From contig OZ005662.1 in NCBI GenBank assembly GCA_963930645.1, positions 97,138,436-97,202,435 of the forward strand: a stretch of 64,000 nt of DNA. The letters run 5' to 3'. Below the pieces are notes generated by a model that saw nothing but the letters and a program-made list of their open reading frames with translations, was not told the DNA's origin and made no database searches. The translations under genes and the position numbers were made by a program. This DNA is from Salticus scenicus. Lineage: Eukaryota; Arthropoda; Arachnida; Araneae; Salticidae. Shown in pieces: positions 1 through 12,900 of the stretch (positions within the stretch are counted from its first letter, which is position 1; each line of letters opens with the position of its first letter).

Positions 1-28
1 ATACAGGAATAAAAATAAAGTATAATAC

Positions 29-131
29 CTGATTGCATGGTGAATATAATAAACGAACTTGTCATAATCCATGTGGCATCATCCCAGGACACATTCTTGA
101 TGTTGATATCCTCAGTTACGTTACTAGGCAT
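29..131 (-). CDS. Ammonium transporter (AMT family), first coding exon, rest off the window
   Basis: Reading the minus strand from the ATG at 131 gives 34 codons beginning MPSNVTEDIN, followed by a split Gly codon at a canonical GT donor (exon ends at 29). The stretch WDDATWIMTSSFIIFTMQS is the hallmark start of transmembrane segment 1 in AMT/MEP ammonium channels, where the family normally continues GFGLLESG; the split G fits this. These proteins move ammonium or ammonia across the plasma membrane through 11 helices. Only the extracellular N-tail and the first helix are inside the window. The start is chosen because it is the first ATG in frame and gives the short N-tail usual in animal AMTs. 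Seen: the peptide and the donor. Known: the family signature. Inferred: that the gene is intact beyond the left edge. Confidence 0.85.
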
Positions 132-3100
132 GGCTTCAGTTGATATAGATACTTTAGATTTTTCAGTTACGGATTATAATGTACGATAATTATAACACCG
201 AAATATTTAGATTTCTTGAAATAACTCCACGAACTAAATTTTTCACAAACTAAATTTCTTGCACTAAAAAGAACAATTCTGTAGTCATTAGTGAGGCTGC
301 AATTTTCTGTTTACTCAAAAGAAATTGTCCATGTTTGCCCTTTGAATAGTTGTTATACAATAGTAAAAATATTTCGTTTATTTTGTATCAATACAAAAAT
401 ATCTTTTTAACGATCTCGATTAACTAGAAATGGCTTTCTTACATAAATCATAACAGTAAATTCCTTAAATTTATATACATTTTTTTTTTTTTTTTTTTAC
501 TTTATGCAAAATACATTGTAAATTATCTCTGCTTTATAACGTCAATGGTAATAGCCACTGCTCAGGATATAAGTTTTAATGCATTCAAATCGATGCTATC
601 CTGTTATTTTTAGCTGAAGAATTACTATTTTGTAGTATCAACACTGTTTATTTTGTACCAAAGCACCAAATTACTTTCTTAATGACATATAAATAACCTT
701 AATATTCTTTAAATAGTAGTAAACATTGTCTTGAATCATTACATAAAAATCTGCATTATTCATGATGTACAGTTTCTAACTGGTTTTGTAAACAATTCAA
801 TTCCAAATGTGTCAGTTAGTTCCTAACTTTTTTTTTATTTCTTTTTTATCAGCCCTAAACAAATTCTTCTTATTTATATAAACTATTTAACAATTGTTCA
901 ATGATACAAGAAATTCTTCTCGCTTAAAATCACGGAACACTATTTTTACATGTTTTTTACTGTTATTGATCAACTATTATTTCTTTATTTTTCAAAATAA
1001 GGTTATTTATCTATAACAAAAAAGCACTTTCTTTCGATCATCAGGCAGTTCAACCATTTACAAAATAAACATTCTCTTTATTTATCACATATAAAATCTC
1101 TTCGATCATGAAGTATTTCTTTTTCGCAAAAAAATATATTTCTTTTTTATATAGTTCGGAAATACTTTCTTTCAACTAGTTATTTGAATTCCAATGCATT
1201 CATCGCCTACGATGTTCAGAATAGTCTGAATGTTTACGAATACATAATTCTTTATAAAAAAGCTACCTTACAGAATATAGTGAATTCCATTAAACATTAT
1301 TAAGCATATTTCAAGTTTTTTTTTTTTTTTTTTTTTTTTATCTCTCTTACTGATTAAATGTTAACGTGTCGCCTTGTTTTAAAATAAGTTTTAAATAAAT
1401 TTTGTTTTCTATTGACAGTGTTTGTTAAAATAATATTTATTCAGTTTTCACAAATAAGTTTTTATTCTTTTGTCGATTTAAAAAAAAAAAACTACTTTTA
1501 AATAGCTATTAACGTTCTAAGTGTTTGTCCAAGTAGTTTAAAATAGATATGAACAGAAATTATATTTATGCTTTTAAAAATCAATCATTAAAGAACTGCA
1601 TTGGAAAACATTTCCATCACAATTATTATTAGATATATTTAATGTTCTTTGTTGATTAAGTACTTCTGTTTCTAAGTTTAATAATAAATTTGTTTATCAA
1701 ATACATAAATATTTTATGCTTGTCAATTAAAAAATAGTTTAATAATTCGTTCTTAATCAATATAATTTAAATTATTTTAAACATAAATTGGTATATACAA
1801 AGTTTACTTTTAATTGATCAACAAACCAATTAAATAAATCACTAACAAGCATCATTATTAACTATTCTATTACAAAAAAGCAATGATAAATATTCATTCA
1901 GATTTTTTTATTATTATTATTAATATCAAAACATCTTATTTTAAAAATTATTAAAATATCAACCCTTAAAAAAATAACATACAAACCATTCAAAATAAAA
2001 ATTGCAAAATGAAATTTTAGTTAAATATGTTTTCTTGCACTTACAATTTTTGCTAAATTAATATTTTAACTTAATGATATAATTTTAATTTTGCTAAATT
2101 TTCAGTTTAAATAATCTCTCTAACAATCATAAAAAGAAAACAAAAAATCAATCTGTAATATTTTTAATCTAAAAATTTTTCTTCGTTCTCTGATGAAATG
2201 ACTTCTTCGAAAAAAGTTTTTTTCAAGTATCAATTTTTTCCGAATCTAAACAGTTTGAAAAACTTTTAAAACAAGCAAAATTTAATGAAGTATAAAACAT
2301 CAAATACAGTTTTGTATTTCTGATGCGAAAAAGAGCACCTAAATTTATCATTCTGATTTCTTGATGTATTTAACTCAATAATTTTATTTATGCTTTAATG
2401 GATATTTATTAAACAAAGCACTATTTTTACGTCACTTTTTTACTTTCAAAAGTCTTTCTCGCATTTTGCCCAAATTTTGAAGTGAAAATATTTAAAAATG
2501 GTAGATTTCCAAGAAAAAAGTTTAAAGAATGCTTAAAGCGTCAAAAAATGAGAAATGACTTTAAAAAATGTATTTATGCACATACATTAATTAATTATTA
2601 TTTAGATGTTTATTTCTCATTCAATATTTATTTATTATTTTTTAATATTAACTAATTAAACAAATATTGACATTTCTCCTAAATTCAAAAAAAAATAAAC
2701 AATAAATTTATAAGTTCTTTACAAAAATTTCGCAAACTGCAAATTAAAAAACAGTATCATTAAAATGTAAATTTTTGAGACATTTCTTTGTCAAATAATT
2801 TATATTAAATATATTTAGTAAAATTTTATTATCACTATTTTTTTTAATATTATCACTATTTTTTTTTTCTTTTCTAGAAGATTTTATTATTTTTTTTATA
2901 ATAAAGTTTTCGTAATTTTTTTTAGAATTCTTTTCAACGAATTTACAAATATTTCACAAAATTTCTTTTTAAATAATTTTCTAGTGCGTTGCTGGTTTTG
3001 TATTGTTCAAAATTTGATTTTCCTGAAACAACAGTTTTTAATTTTAATGAAAATAAATATTAATAACATTTAATACATTTAATAAAAATATAACATTTAA

Positions 3101-3980
3101 TACATTATATTACTATACATTATTTCTTTATAAAATATATATATATATTTCTTTATTATTATTATTATTATTATTTAAATAAATAAATATACTGTATTTT
3201 ATTATTATTATTATTGTTTTATTCTACAAAGAAATATTCACTCATTCTTTTTTTTAAATAAACATTAAAATTAGACTATATTATTAATCTAGTAGTTTGT
3301 CGATTTTATGTTTACAAAAACATTTTTAATAATTTTACGCCTTTTTATATTTAAAAAGATGCTCTTTTCTTAATAACCAATTTGAATATGTTGAACAACT
3401 TTTTAGAATAAATCCACGTACAATCGAAAATTGTAAAACAAACTTATTAAACAAATTTTAAGTTTAATATGTTTTTTTTTTTTTTTTTTTTTTAATCTCT
3501 TTAGAGGAAAAAAAATCAAATCAACATAAACATTGAAGAAGGACTAAGTAAAAATGATGAAAGAGAAATCTTTCTAATCTTATTAAATATCTATCAAAAA
3601 AAATATGTATTCAAAGTATTTTTACGTCAAATTTTTAAATAAATTTTAAAAAGATTTAATACAAAATTGTTTACCAAAAATTTGAAATATATTAAATAAT
3701 GATTTTCTTAATTTGTTGTTATTTAATTAAAAGAAATTTTTTAAAGTTTTTTTTCTTTTTTTAAAATAATCAATTCAATACTTAATTTGCATTACAATAA
3801 ATCTAATGAACTTGGTTTAATAATTATTAAATATCCCAAAAATTAAAACATTATCCGGAAGATTGTAACAGCAATATTAAATTATATCATTGCATTAATT
3901 TCTTTCTGTCGTCAACATTTCTTTCAATCATGTGATAAATAAGAATTTTGCCACTATAGCATTTACACTACAACAAACAA

Positions 3981-4011
<31 letters not shown>

Positions 4012-4380
4012 CTTTTGACTGTATCAGAAATTTTATTCAATGTTGTTATATAAAATGTTTTCGTTATTAAATTTCATTTTCCGACTCAAATTGTTTACAG
4101 CATAATGCATTTTTACTTCCATTAGAAATGTACTTCCAGATGTCTTCTTCATCATGCTTGGAAAAAATATATCCATATTTAAAAATAAATACTGGTAAAA
4201 AAAATACAACCACAAAATTTAAAAAAAAAAAAAGATGTTTCTTCTATGCTTCTCAAAAATAAAGTTTAGCGATTAATTAGAACTGAAAATGCACCCATAA
4301 AATTATAAAACAAATTAAAAATTTTGTGACGAAAACTCTATATGTTATATAACAGTTTTTAAAGATCCGATTTGCACCTA
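132..4380. other. AT-rich non-coding stretch with long homopolymers
   Basis: No coding pattern on either strand. The sequence is extremely AT-rich, with poly-T tracts near 481, 1318, 3473 and 3981 and short ATT/TAA microsatellites around 3130-3215. It lies 5' of the transporter start on the minus strand, so it may be 5' intron or promoter-distal sequence of that gene. The small ORF at 4033-4215 (minus) has no recognisable content. Confidence 0.6.
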
Positions 4381-4384
4381 TCAT

Positions 4385-4562
4385 GTAGTAACAAAATCTA
4401 CTTCACAAACTGTTTACGTTCAGAACGGAGCAGTCTGTTTCTCTCTGATACTGTCAGACGAGCCTCCAATTTCGTCATCAAGCTTTAACCAATGAGAAGC
4501 TTCAGCAGAGCTACGTCATGGACGGCAATATTAATATCCGGGCTCAACGGATATATTTTGTC
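4385..4562 (-). promoter_or_regulatory. Candidate promoter / 5' exon island upstream of the transporter
   Basis: A roughly 180-bp patch is clearly richer in G+C than the 4 kb on either side. On the minus strand it has a CCAAT-type box (ATTGG, about 4490), a CRE-like ATGACGTAG (about 4516) and, further on, a TCTGACAGTATCAGAG stretch near 4445. This looks like an arthropod TATA-less promoter with a 5' UTR exon, pointing toward the ammonium transporter 4.2 kb away. The composition and motifs are seen; the promoter role is inferred and no TSS can be proven from sequence. Confidence 0.3.
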
Positions 4563-5543
4563 AAAGAATAGTTCCAAATTACGCTACAGGAGTTAGATCA
4601 AAGCTATCCGAATAATTTTTTTTTCCTTCTTTTTTTTCGTACGAGACTTTTTTGTGACAATTGTAACAGACATTTTATATTTTGAGAATTTGTTTTCATT
4701 TATAAAAATTATTGTTTTCAACAAGTGATAAGAAATTCTCGGAAGTTGAATTTTTATCAATATGATCTACAAAATTTTGAAGTATATTAAAAACTACATA
4801 CTATTTTGTATTCTAGACAATTGTCTAAAATTTTAAAAATTGAAAATTGCATTGGGTGTCAAGAAAATAGTGCTGTCTTTTAACCCGTTAACGTCCGAAT
4901 TAATTTTGCAAAATATTATTAGCTGATTATTTCACTTCTAAACTATTATAGACAACTGATAGTAAAATATATTAACTTAAACAATTCTTCTGATAGTTTA
5001 AAATTTAAAGCCTATTCTTATTTATTGACGCTTGGTGTTCTAGCGAGAAAACTTCGAGATAGAAAAACTTTGAAATAACAGATTAATTTCCTATTATATG
5101 TTGACAAAGATCTCGAAAGTAAAGTATTATAATATATATTATTATTCAACTTGATTTAAGTTAGTATACCTGCGCAAAAAACAAAGATATGTCGGATGAA
5201 TGAAAAGTCATAAAATGACTATACAAATTATAAAATAATAATTAATAGTAGGCACATAAAACTTTCAGGGATCATTTAGAATGACGCTATAAACTGTCTC
5301 TAAAAAGCAGAAATCATTCCAAGAAACCACAAAAAATAAATGTGCCATTTTATTAGCTGTCCTCAAATGAGGACACTGGGCGCTAACGGGTTAAAAATAA
5401 ACTCACAGAAAAATTTGAACGCTTCTCGAATTTTGTAAAATTTCTCATATACGTATAAAGCAGACAAGGGACAAAACTAATACCAACCTTTTACCTGCTG
5501 AGGAAAATTTACAAAATTTGCTTCCCAGCGTCACCGTTCTATA

Positions 5544-6017
5544 CATAGACCTTATATAGATAGACCACGTATCCGCCTCATTATCTGTCCGCGAGATGAG
5601 CTAGCTTCCCCAGCTAAATTATCACGTGATGCGGACCTGGAGAGAGAGACGAGAATGAATATTATGTGATTTTTCCTTAGGAAAGAAAGTAGTTTTGAGT
5701 TTTTCTTTTATTTCTGTATTGTACATATACTTTTCATTTAAGCCTTCAGATTTACGCATCGTTGGAAAGCTAAATTGCCATAGATTGATTATAAAAAAGT
5801 TTCTTTTGTGAAAAACCATTTTGAAGGGGGGAATTTTTTGTTTGATTCTTACAAAAATAAGTGCTTTCTTATAGAAGAATCTCCCTCAAGTCTATGTCAC
5901 GTGACATACGGAGCTGACCGCAAAGGATGAACGTATCAGATAACACCCTCATGTTCAAGACATTCACTATAATGGGAAGTCCTATTGGTGGCGTAGTCTA
6001 TCTATATAAGGTCTATG
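5544..6017. mobile_element. MITE, 474 bp, TIR CATAGACCTTATATA (copy 1)
   Basis: The ends are inverted copies of CATAGACCTTATATA followed by TAGACCACG. Inside, both subterminal regions carry a CACGTG palindrome (about 5622 and 5898). A second copy lies at 28680-29164, where a perfect 8-bp target duplication is present; here the flanks (gttctata / gttcattc) are only partly alike. No transposase is encoded, so it is non-autonomous. TIR type and 8-bp duplication would fit hAT or P-like superfamilies, but I cannot assign it. Confidence 0.8.
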
Positions 6018-6831
6018 GTTCATTCTCTGAAATGAGTAAATTTTTCGAAAACACTGTAAAGATTATTTCTATGGTTATTTTATTGCATTGTTAAATCGTG
6101 TCAGTAATTTCACTGGTAGCAAGCAGTACAATATAAAGAATCCTACTTCGGAAAAGCGTATATATACGCCCGATGCAGTTAAGAAGTTAAGTAAATAAGA
6201 AAAACAAAAACGTTTAACTGAAGTATAATTAAAACATTCTACTGACGAGGTGAAAATAATTAAAATAATTGAGAATTTTCATATTTCTTTTTACTTTCTC
6301 ACTCATATGTGTAATAGAAAAAGTATTGTTTTGGAGTTATATTTTCGAAAGTAAATTTTTGTTATAATTACCCTTTTTGGAATCTCCTGAACCCGAAAAA
6401 TAGATTTTTTGGTGATTGGTCTGTGTACGTGTCTGTAAGTCTGTTCATCTGTTAACAGCTTTTTCAAGAACAAATAGTAGCAGTGAATTCAAACGATAGT
6501 CTAAATTTAAATCATATAGGGAGGCTATAATAAACTTTTCGAAGAGATTTAAGCCAAATGGTTCATGTACAGGGACATCTAAGAGTATTCAAATATGTTA
6601 TGTCTATGGGCGAATTTTTTCATAGGTACAATTTAACATTTATAGACTGCACTAAACAAAATGAAATGAAAATATATATTTCATATGCATAAAAGCATGT
6701 TTCGTCTAGAATACGGTATAAAAATCTTTCACCATACGTTTACATGGCTACCGAAAAAACTAGAAAATAGTGAGACTATATCTGAAAATTGGCAGAAGTG
6801 CGTTTCATCAGGTTGTGTTGTGTGTTATTAA
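6018..6831. other. Degraded repeat sequence, no gene seen
   Basis: Non-coding. Around 6325-6450 lies a module (aagta...gaatctcctgaacccg...gtctgtaagtctg) like pieces near 42260-42370 and 49740-49800. These look like ends of one widespread arthropod repeat family. Confidence 0.4.
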
Positions 6832-7610
6832 CACTTTCGCGACCGCCGACGTAGATTCACGTCATTTGAAAATCTTTAACTCCGCCAGTGGGCGTTTCTT
6901 TCTGAATTTATATGTTCCTATATTTCTTACAACTATTCTCTATATTCATACTTATACAATCAAAATACTATGGATTCAAATTATTTCATTGAAAGAGTAT
7001 AAATATTATGTATATTCATATGTAATACAAATATGGACATACACTGAGAAAAAAATTATACCGCCTTCCTCTAGAATGAATAAGTAGCCATTTTCTAAAT
7101 CCCTTAACTAGAAATATACATTTCAGAGCTATGCGCATAAGGCACGCCAATAAAATGAATAGACGAAATTTTCGAGAATTTCAAGTGTACACATTTCTAG
7201 ATGGTGAACCAATATTCTGAATACTCTAATTATTTTGAATCATTTATATTGCGGGAAAGTCTCGCTTGATTTTCTAGAATTTGGTAATAAACCAAGATTA
7301 TAGTTGCAGAAACCCGCCTTTTATAATCTCATTTATTTGCAGAGATTTTTAAATAATTTTGCCCTCGAGAATATAGGCAAACGCTCTAGAATTCTAATAG
7401 GGGATTCTAGAACACGCTTTCCAAGGGGACTAGAATTTATAAGGATGACATGGAACTATTTTTTCTAGAGCCACAATTTAGATTCTAGATGTCAGTTACA
7501 GAATTTTTTCTCAGTGTAGAAAACATTGATCTGAAATAATGTAAAATAATGTAAAGCTTGAAAAAAATAACGTCCACAGGCAGAACATAATATATAAAAG
7601 ACAAAAACGT
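6832..7610. mobile_element. piggyBac-like MITE (TTAA target), interrupted by another MITE
   Basis: The left end is TTAA followed by CACTTTCGCGACCGCC and the shared internal motif GTAGATTCACGTCATTTG. The right end reaches a GTTAA near 7610, with a truncated terminal repeat. It is homologous to the intact 309-bp copy at 17180-17488. TTAA target and CMCTTTCG-type termini are typical of piggyBac derivatives. The 7042-7515 element sits inside it. The ORF at 6770-7087 is a by-product of this element. Confidence 0.7.
7042..7515. mobile_element. Nested MITE, TIR CACTGAGAAAAAA, TA target duplication
   Basis: A 474-bp insertion is bounded by CACTGAGAAAAAA and its inverse TTTTTTCTCAGTG, with TA on both sides. 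The pieces outside it rejoin as a continuous copy of the surrounding piggyBac-like MITE when compared with 17180-17488. The interior is notable for repeated TCTAGAAT words. The TA duplication suggests Tc1/mariner-type mobilisation. Confidence 0.75.
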
Positions 7611-8729
7611 TAACATATTTTCTAGTATCGACTATTCAATACTTTTTCTTCAAATTGTATAACAGCAGAAATAATAGAAGAAATAAAATGCATGCAAGCA
7701 TCATTTAAAACATCTGGTGTGAAACAACCACACGACTTCCATTACCCACTATTACACGTATTATATGCATTTTTTGAAGGTAATGGAATCAGAAGATATA
7801 AAATTAACTTAACGAAGTAGAATCCTAAAATTTTTCCGGTGACATAAACTTTATATGCATGTAAAGACATATAAAACAAAGCTTACATAACGAGTTCAAA
7901 AATAAGAAAAAAAAAATAGTAGAGGTATTCTTTGAAACACCAATTTTTGAGACCTAAAACTGACTTACTTAAGCAGGATTAGTGTTAATTTTCCTCTAAT
8001 AACCACGTAATGCGTGAGAAAGGATATCTAAAATGAATTTATGTAACAATTTTCAAGAAAATCGTTAGAGCCGTTTTTAAGATACCGACTATAAGCAAAA
8101 CTTGAATTACTCATTTATTGACTGGGAAATAATAATTACATACAAAAGAATTTTTAAAAAGGGACTGTTTTAAAAATTAAGGGAAAGTTAAGGGAAAATT
8201 TTTAAATCCGTTAATACAGCGAGTTTGAAAAAAATCCGTACAGCCGTTTTTAAAGGAATGCACTTGCGGGACCTGAAATTGAATTATTTACACAGGACAC
8301 CTATGAATTTTCCTGAACTAACCAACCATACCATTCGAAAGGACATTTAATAGAGTGTTTACATAGCAAGTTTGAAAAAAATCGCTATAGTCGTTTTTGA
8401 GATATGGACTTACGGTCTCACTTCCAGTTTTTTCAATATTCACCAAAATTTGGAACATCCATCTCTACACCAGACCTGTCTCAACTCTAAAGTTTCGTAG
8501 TTCTGTCTTTATTAGTTTCGGAGATATGATAGCCAGAAGATTCTGCACATACACACACTGACCAATTGCCAAAAACCACTTTTTTGACTCAGGAGGTTTT
8601 AAAACGCGTAAATCAGGTGAAAACTCGATATTTAATTTTTTGACCGAATACAATACTTCCATCGGTAGTAGGGTAACGGAAGTAAAAAGAGTATCGTAAG
8701 AAAACAATACAAAGAAATTACTTTTTTTT
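7611..8729. repeat. Dispersed repeat family remnant
   Basis: A module around 7700-7780 (atctggtgtgaaac...cacacgacttcc) recurs at 29300-29330. Modules at 8050-8420 repeat the phrase 'aaaaaatcg...agccgttttt(g/a)agat' two or three times. The 8520-8660 part (cagatatga...cacatacacac...aaaaccactttttt...gtgaaaactcgatat) recurs at 25800-25920. No intact ORF; the small minus ORF at 8465-8707 lies in it. Confidence 0.5.
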
Positions 8730-8789
8730 TAATCGAATTTACATATCTTTTTTTTTATTTTAACTTATTCATGCTTTTTTTTTTTTTTT

Positions 8790-9394
8790 TTTTGTGTATA
8801 ATGCAAATCAGAAAATAATAACATCCGTTTTAAATTATAATAATATTTTAACTGTAATTTTGTGACAAAACAAACAAAATCTGTAAAATATATCAACAAC
8901 AACATTTCAAACAAAAGCGATATATATATAAAATGTAAGTTAAATAACAGAAGAAATAAAATACAAACATTATTTGAAGCATTTTCTTTTTTCAGTTGTA
9001 TAACACTAATCAGAAAATAATAATAGCAATTTTAAATTATGAGATTTTAAATGCAATTTTGCTAAAAAACATGCAAAATTTGTAATACAGTCGAACCTCG
9101 TTAACATGATGAATCTCAAGGGAGACAAGAAATTTGTTCATGTTATCAGTAGTTCATGCTATCAGTAACTCAGAAACTAGTCCTCCTTTTGATGGGGATT
9201 GGGGAACTTTAAGCATGTTTATATTAACGAGGTTCGACTGTATATGCTAACAACAACAAAAAAAAGTTATATATAAAAGATAAGTTAAATAACAGAAGAA
9301 ATAAAATGCAGGCAGTATTTCAAGCAGATTACAGTAAAAAAACATTAAATAAAATTGCTTTATTTTATTTTTTTTTTTTAATCAATGTTTACAC

Positions 9395-9426
<32 letters not shown>

Positions 9427-9727
9427 CAACATTTCCATGCTTTATTTTTACTGTATAGGGCAAATCAGAAAACAATAACAGTAGTTTTAAATTAAAATAT
9501 TTTAAATGCAGTTCTGCAACAAAATATGCAAAATTTGTAAAATATATTGACAACGATAACATTTTAAATAAAAGCGTTATGCGTAAAAGATAAATAACAA
9601 TGAAATAAAATGCAAGCATTAATTCAAGCAGATTATCGTAGGGAAAAAAATGGTTAGAATTGCCTTTTTTTTTTAATCTAAGTTTACACTTTTTTTAATT
9701 TTAACGTATTCATATGGTTCAGATCAA
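8790..9727. repeat. Three-copy tandem repeat, unit about 270 bp, 3' of the helicase gene
   Basis: Three successive copies begin near 8795, 9003 and 9462. Each runs 'aatcagaaaa(t/c)aataa...gcaaaatttgtaa...ataacagaagaaataaaatgcaagca...aagcagatta' and then a poly-T and 'aagtttacac' tail. The copies are diverged by point changes and poly-T length. Copy 2 carries the pogo-like MITE at 9088-9240. The array starts about 200 bp beyond the helicase stop codon, so it may form part of the 3' UTR or 3' flank; AATAAA-type signals occur within it. Confidence 0.75.
9088..9240. mobile_element. pogo/Tigger-like MITE, 153 bp
   Basis: Termini are CAGTCGAACCTCGTTAA and its inverse, flanked by TA on both sides. 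CAGTNGAACCTCG termini with TA duplication are characteristic of pogo/Tigger elements. The interior contains the near-repeats 'gttcatgttatcagtagttcatgctatcagtaa'. It sits in copy 2 of the local tandem repeat; copies 1 and 3 have the empty site. Confidence 0.85.
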
Positions 9728-9931
9728 CATTAACTCACAGGAACAAAAAACACTAAAATATAGCCAAAACAAAAACTAAATTTTTTAAAGGCAATTATAA
9801 TTAGCTTCAACTTGATTACAATTCACTTCAACTTGAAGCTTGAAACAAAAAAAAAAAACTGTAATTTAGTTAAATATTAAAGCAATGTAATCATTTTTTA
9901 AACCAATCAGCAATTATTAAACAAAAACAAT

Positions 9932-12900
9932 TCATTTCTTTGCATAGTGCAAAATCGAAGGAACGTCCTCTGTAGAAGTAACAGTAAAACAAATATTTCT
10001 GGTTCGACCATTATGTATCAACTCTCTCCAGTGCGAATATTGCCACAAAGAAGACGATTCAAGACATATAATTAAACATTTTTTCGCTCTTGTCAACGCA
10101 ACATTAAATTTTCGTTTGCAAGTAATAAAACTCTCAATTACAGTGGTAGATTTAAAATCAAGAGCACATAATATAACAATGTCTTTTTCTTTTCCTTGGA
10201 ATCCATTAACAGTATTCACTTCTACGTCCCTGAAATGTAAAAGCGATTGTAACCACTTCGCACAGTTACATTTTTGATATTCGTTAGGCACGATGACGCC
10301 AATGGAAGCTGAAGAATCAAGGAATTTTGTAAGAAATTTACAAATATTATACACCAGGACTTCCAAATCCTTGATAGTCGAATCACTCGAGTCAGCTATA
10401 TCCAAAATAAAATACGGCTTCAGAGGAAAATCTTTGTATCTGAAATTTAAATCAGGATCATTATCCAATTTTTTGTCATAAGCATACACTGAAGGAAATA
10501 AGGAAATTGAAGGATGCATACGAAATTGTTCCGTCAAAGTTAAAACTGGACTAGGATCATTAGTGCTGTCGAAATGTAGACAGAATCTATCAAACATTGA
10601 TCGATTAAATCGATACTTCTTAGAATATTCAGAATATGAAGCTGGTAACTGTTTGTCATCGCCTACGAATATCAATTTACTCACACCTAACATTAGTGGT
10701 TGCAAAACTTCTAATTCGGAGCACTGGGTAGATTCATCCATAATACAGCAGGAGAAACGCAAGTCAGATTTAGATGTTGGTGAAAATGTTTTGATCATGA
10801 TTGAAAGATTACAACTACTTAAGGTTGTCAGAATTATATGACTTTCCTTCAGAACGTCACATTTATATTTTATTTCAGTCAAGTAATGTTCCTTTTTCAG
10901 CGAAGAATGATTTTGTAGAAACTTATATTTCTCGTATAAATCCTTTAACTTATTCGTCTTTTTTAAACTATCAGGCTCTTTTTCAAGATTCAAAATTTCC
11001 AAATTTAAAGATTGCAGTTCTTTTTTTTCTGTGTGCATCGATGAACGTAAATTTTTCTTATACAATTCTGAAGCTCTTCTGTCAATGGAATATGGCAGCA
11101 TTTTCGAATGCATGAATTTTTCTGCACCAACTCTAACAATCTGAACGGTATAATCTCTCCAGCCATATTTTTCATTCAGTTCTATAAGACGGCATCCTAT
11201 TTCATCTACGGCAACGTTAGATGGCGCTGTAACTAACACTTTCAAATTCGAGTTATATTTGCTACCGTAAAATAAATTTTCGAGAATTCCAACAATTGTA
11301 TGTGTTTTTCCCGTACCAGCTGCTCCACGAATCAAAGTAATTTTACATTCAGGATATGGTTTATATATCTCAGCACATACGGCATGAATTATTTCCATTT
11401 GTCGATTAGAATAGTCTCGTTTAGAAGATGATTGTGTACAATTCAAAAGAAATGTTGACAATTTAGGTTTGATGATATCTTCCATCAAAGGCGAATATCT
11501 AAAGCATCGCAGTGCATCAACTAGTTTCAGTTTGTTTCGAAGATAGCATATACCGTTTCCTCTCATCACAATGTCCGGTTCTAATAATAATTCTTTCTGT
11601 TTAATCCAAACGCTAAAACTCCAACGCTTGGCGTCTTTTAAATGCTCAGCTGTAATGTTCCGCCAGCATGGATTCAACAATTTTAAATTCAGATCATCAA
11701 TTTTGTGTCTAAATATGAATCCAAACAGAGGATAAATTTGATGAGGATTGATTTTCATTTCTAAAACTGTCATAGTTCCTTCCCGAGGCTCAAAAGTACA
11801 CATCTCATTTACAATAGATTCACACTGCAGTTCGATGCACTCATCTTTGTGAATAAATGACATAACTCTAAAACTAAATCTTTTATACATTTTTCTGTTA
11901 ACAAACACTTCCTTTGATTCTTCAAACATACATTGCCAAATTTCAAGCCTTAGCAAAGGATAAAATGAAGACGCATAAGATTCATATGATGTGAAACAAA
12001 TAGGCAAAGTTGAAACGCCTTGTATTATTTCAGGAGGTGGACTTAAAATTTTACATTGCTCTTGTAGCCATATTGTCTTTAATTTCGTCAATGACTTTAT
12101 CATACTGTAAAAACTTAATTCACAAGGTGTTTTATCTATTTCTGACTTTTGTAATCTACTTAAAGGATTGACCGAAAAAGGAGGAGCTGTATCTTCCATT
12201 TTATTAATATGTAAGGACGAAGAACAAAGGACATTCTGTTCAGGGTGCATGTCTTCAACTCGATTAACTAGGGGAATATTGGTAGGAAGATTTTTCTCAA
12301 CTTTATTTTCATTGAAGTAAACGGTTCTACCACAGCTTTCGACTTTTACATGCAGACCATTATTTTGTCTAGCTTTAGAAATATCATTACAGTTTTTGGC
12401 TTTCCCAGATATATTTTCTCTTTTTACAGGATTGGGTATCTCTTGTGTCAAATATGCCATACGTGAACTGAATTTTTCAGATCGCATTTTAACGGAAGAT
12501 GTGCTTATCCTTGAATCCTTAATACCAGACGAGTTCTGACAACTCTTACTCGTATAATTATTAGCAGAATTTTTCTCGTTAGATTCGTGAGGTTTTTCTG
12601 TTAATGTTGGTAGAATTCGACAACTTGAGTTATGTTTTGAATCTGATAAATTTTTGCACTTTTCTTTCTTTTCTGTCAACAGACGATCTTCGTATTTCTT
12701 TTTATAATCGAGAAAGCATATTTGTTGTGAAATTTTTGGATTTTCTAACAAATTTTTAGCAGAACTGATTTTTTGAGTTCCATGTAAACGAGAACTAGTA
12801 GCATTTGTGTTATTTTTTCTGAGTAGATCTTTTACTTTGTTTAGTTTTTTTTCTTTCTTCGTAGAACTGGTACTACGTTTATCAGGAAAATTTGTACGAT

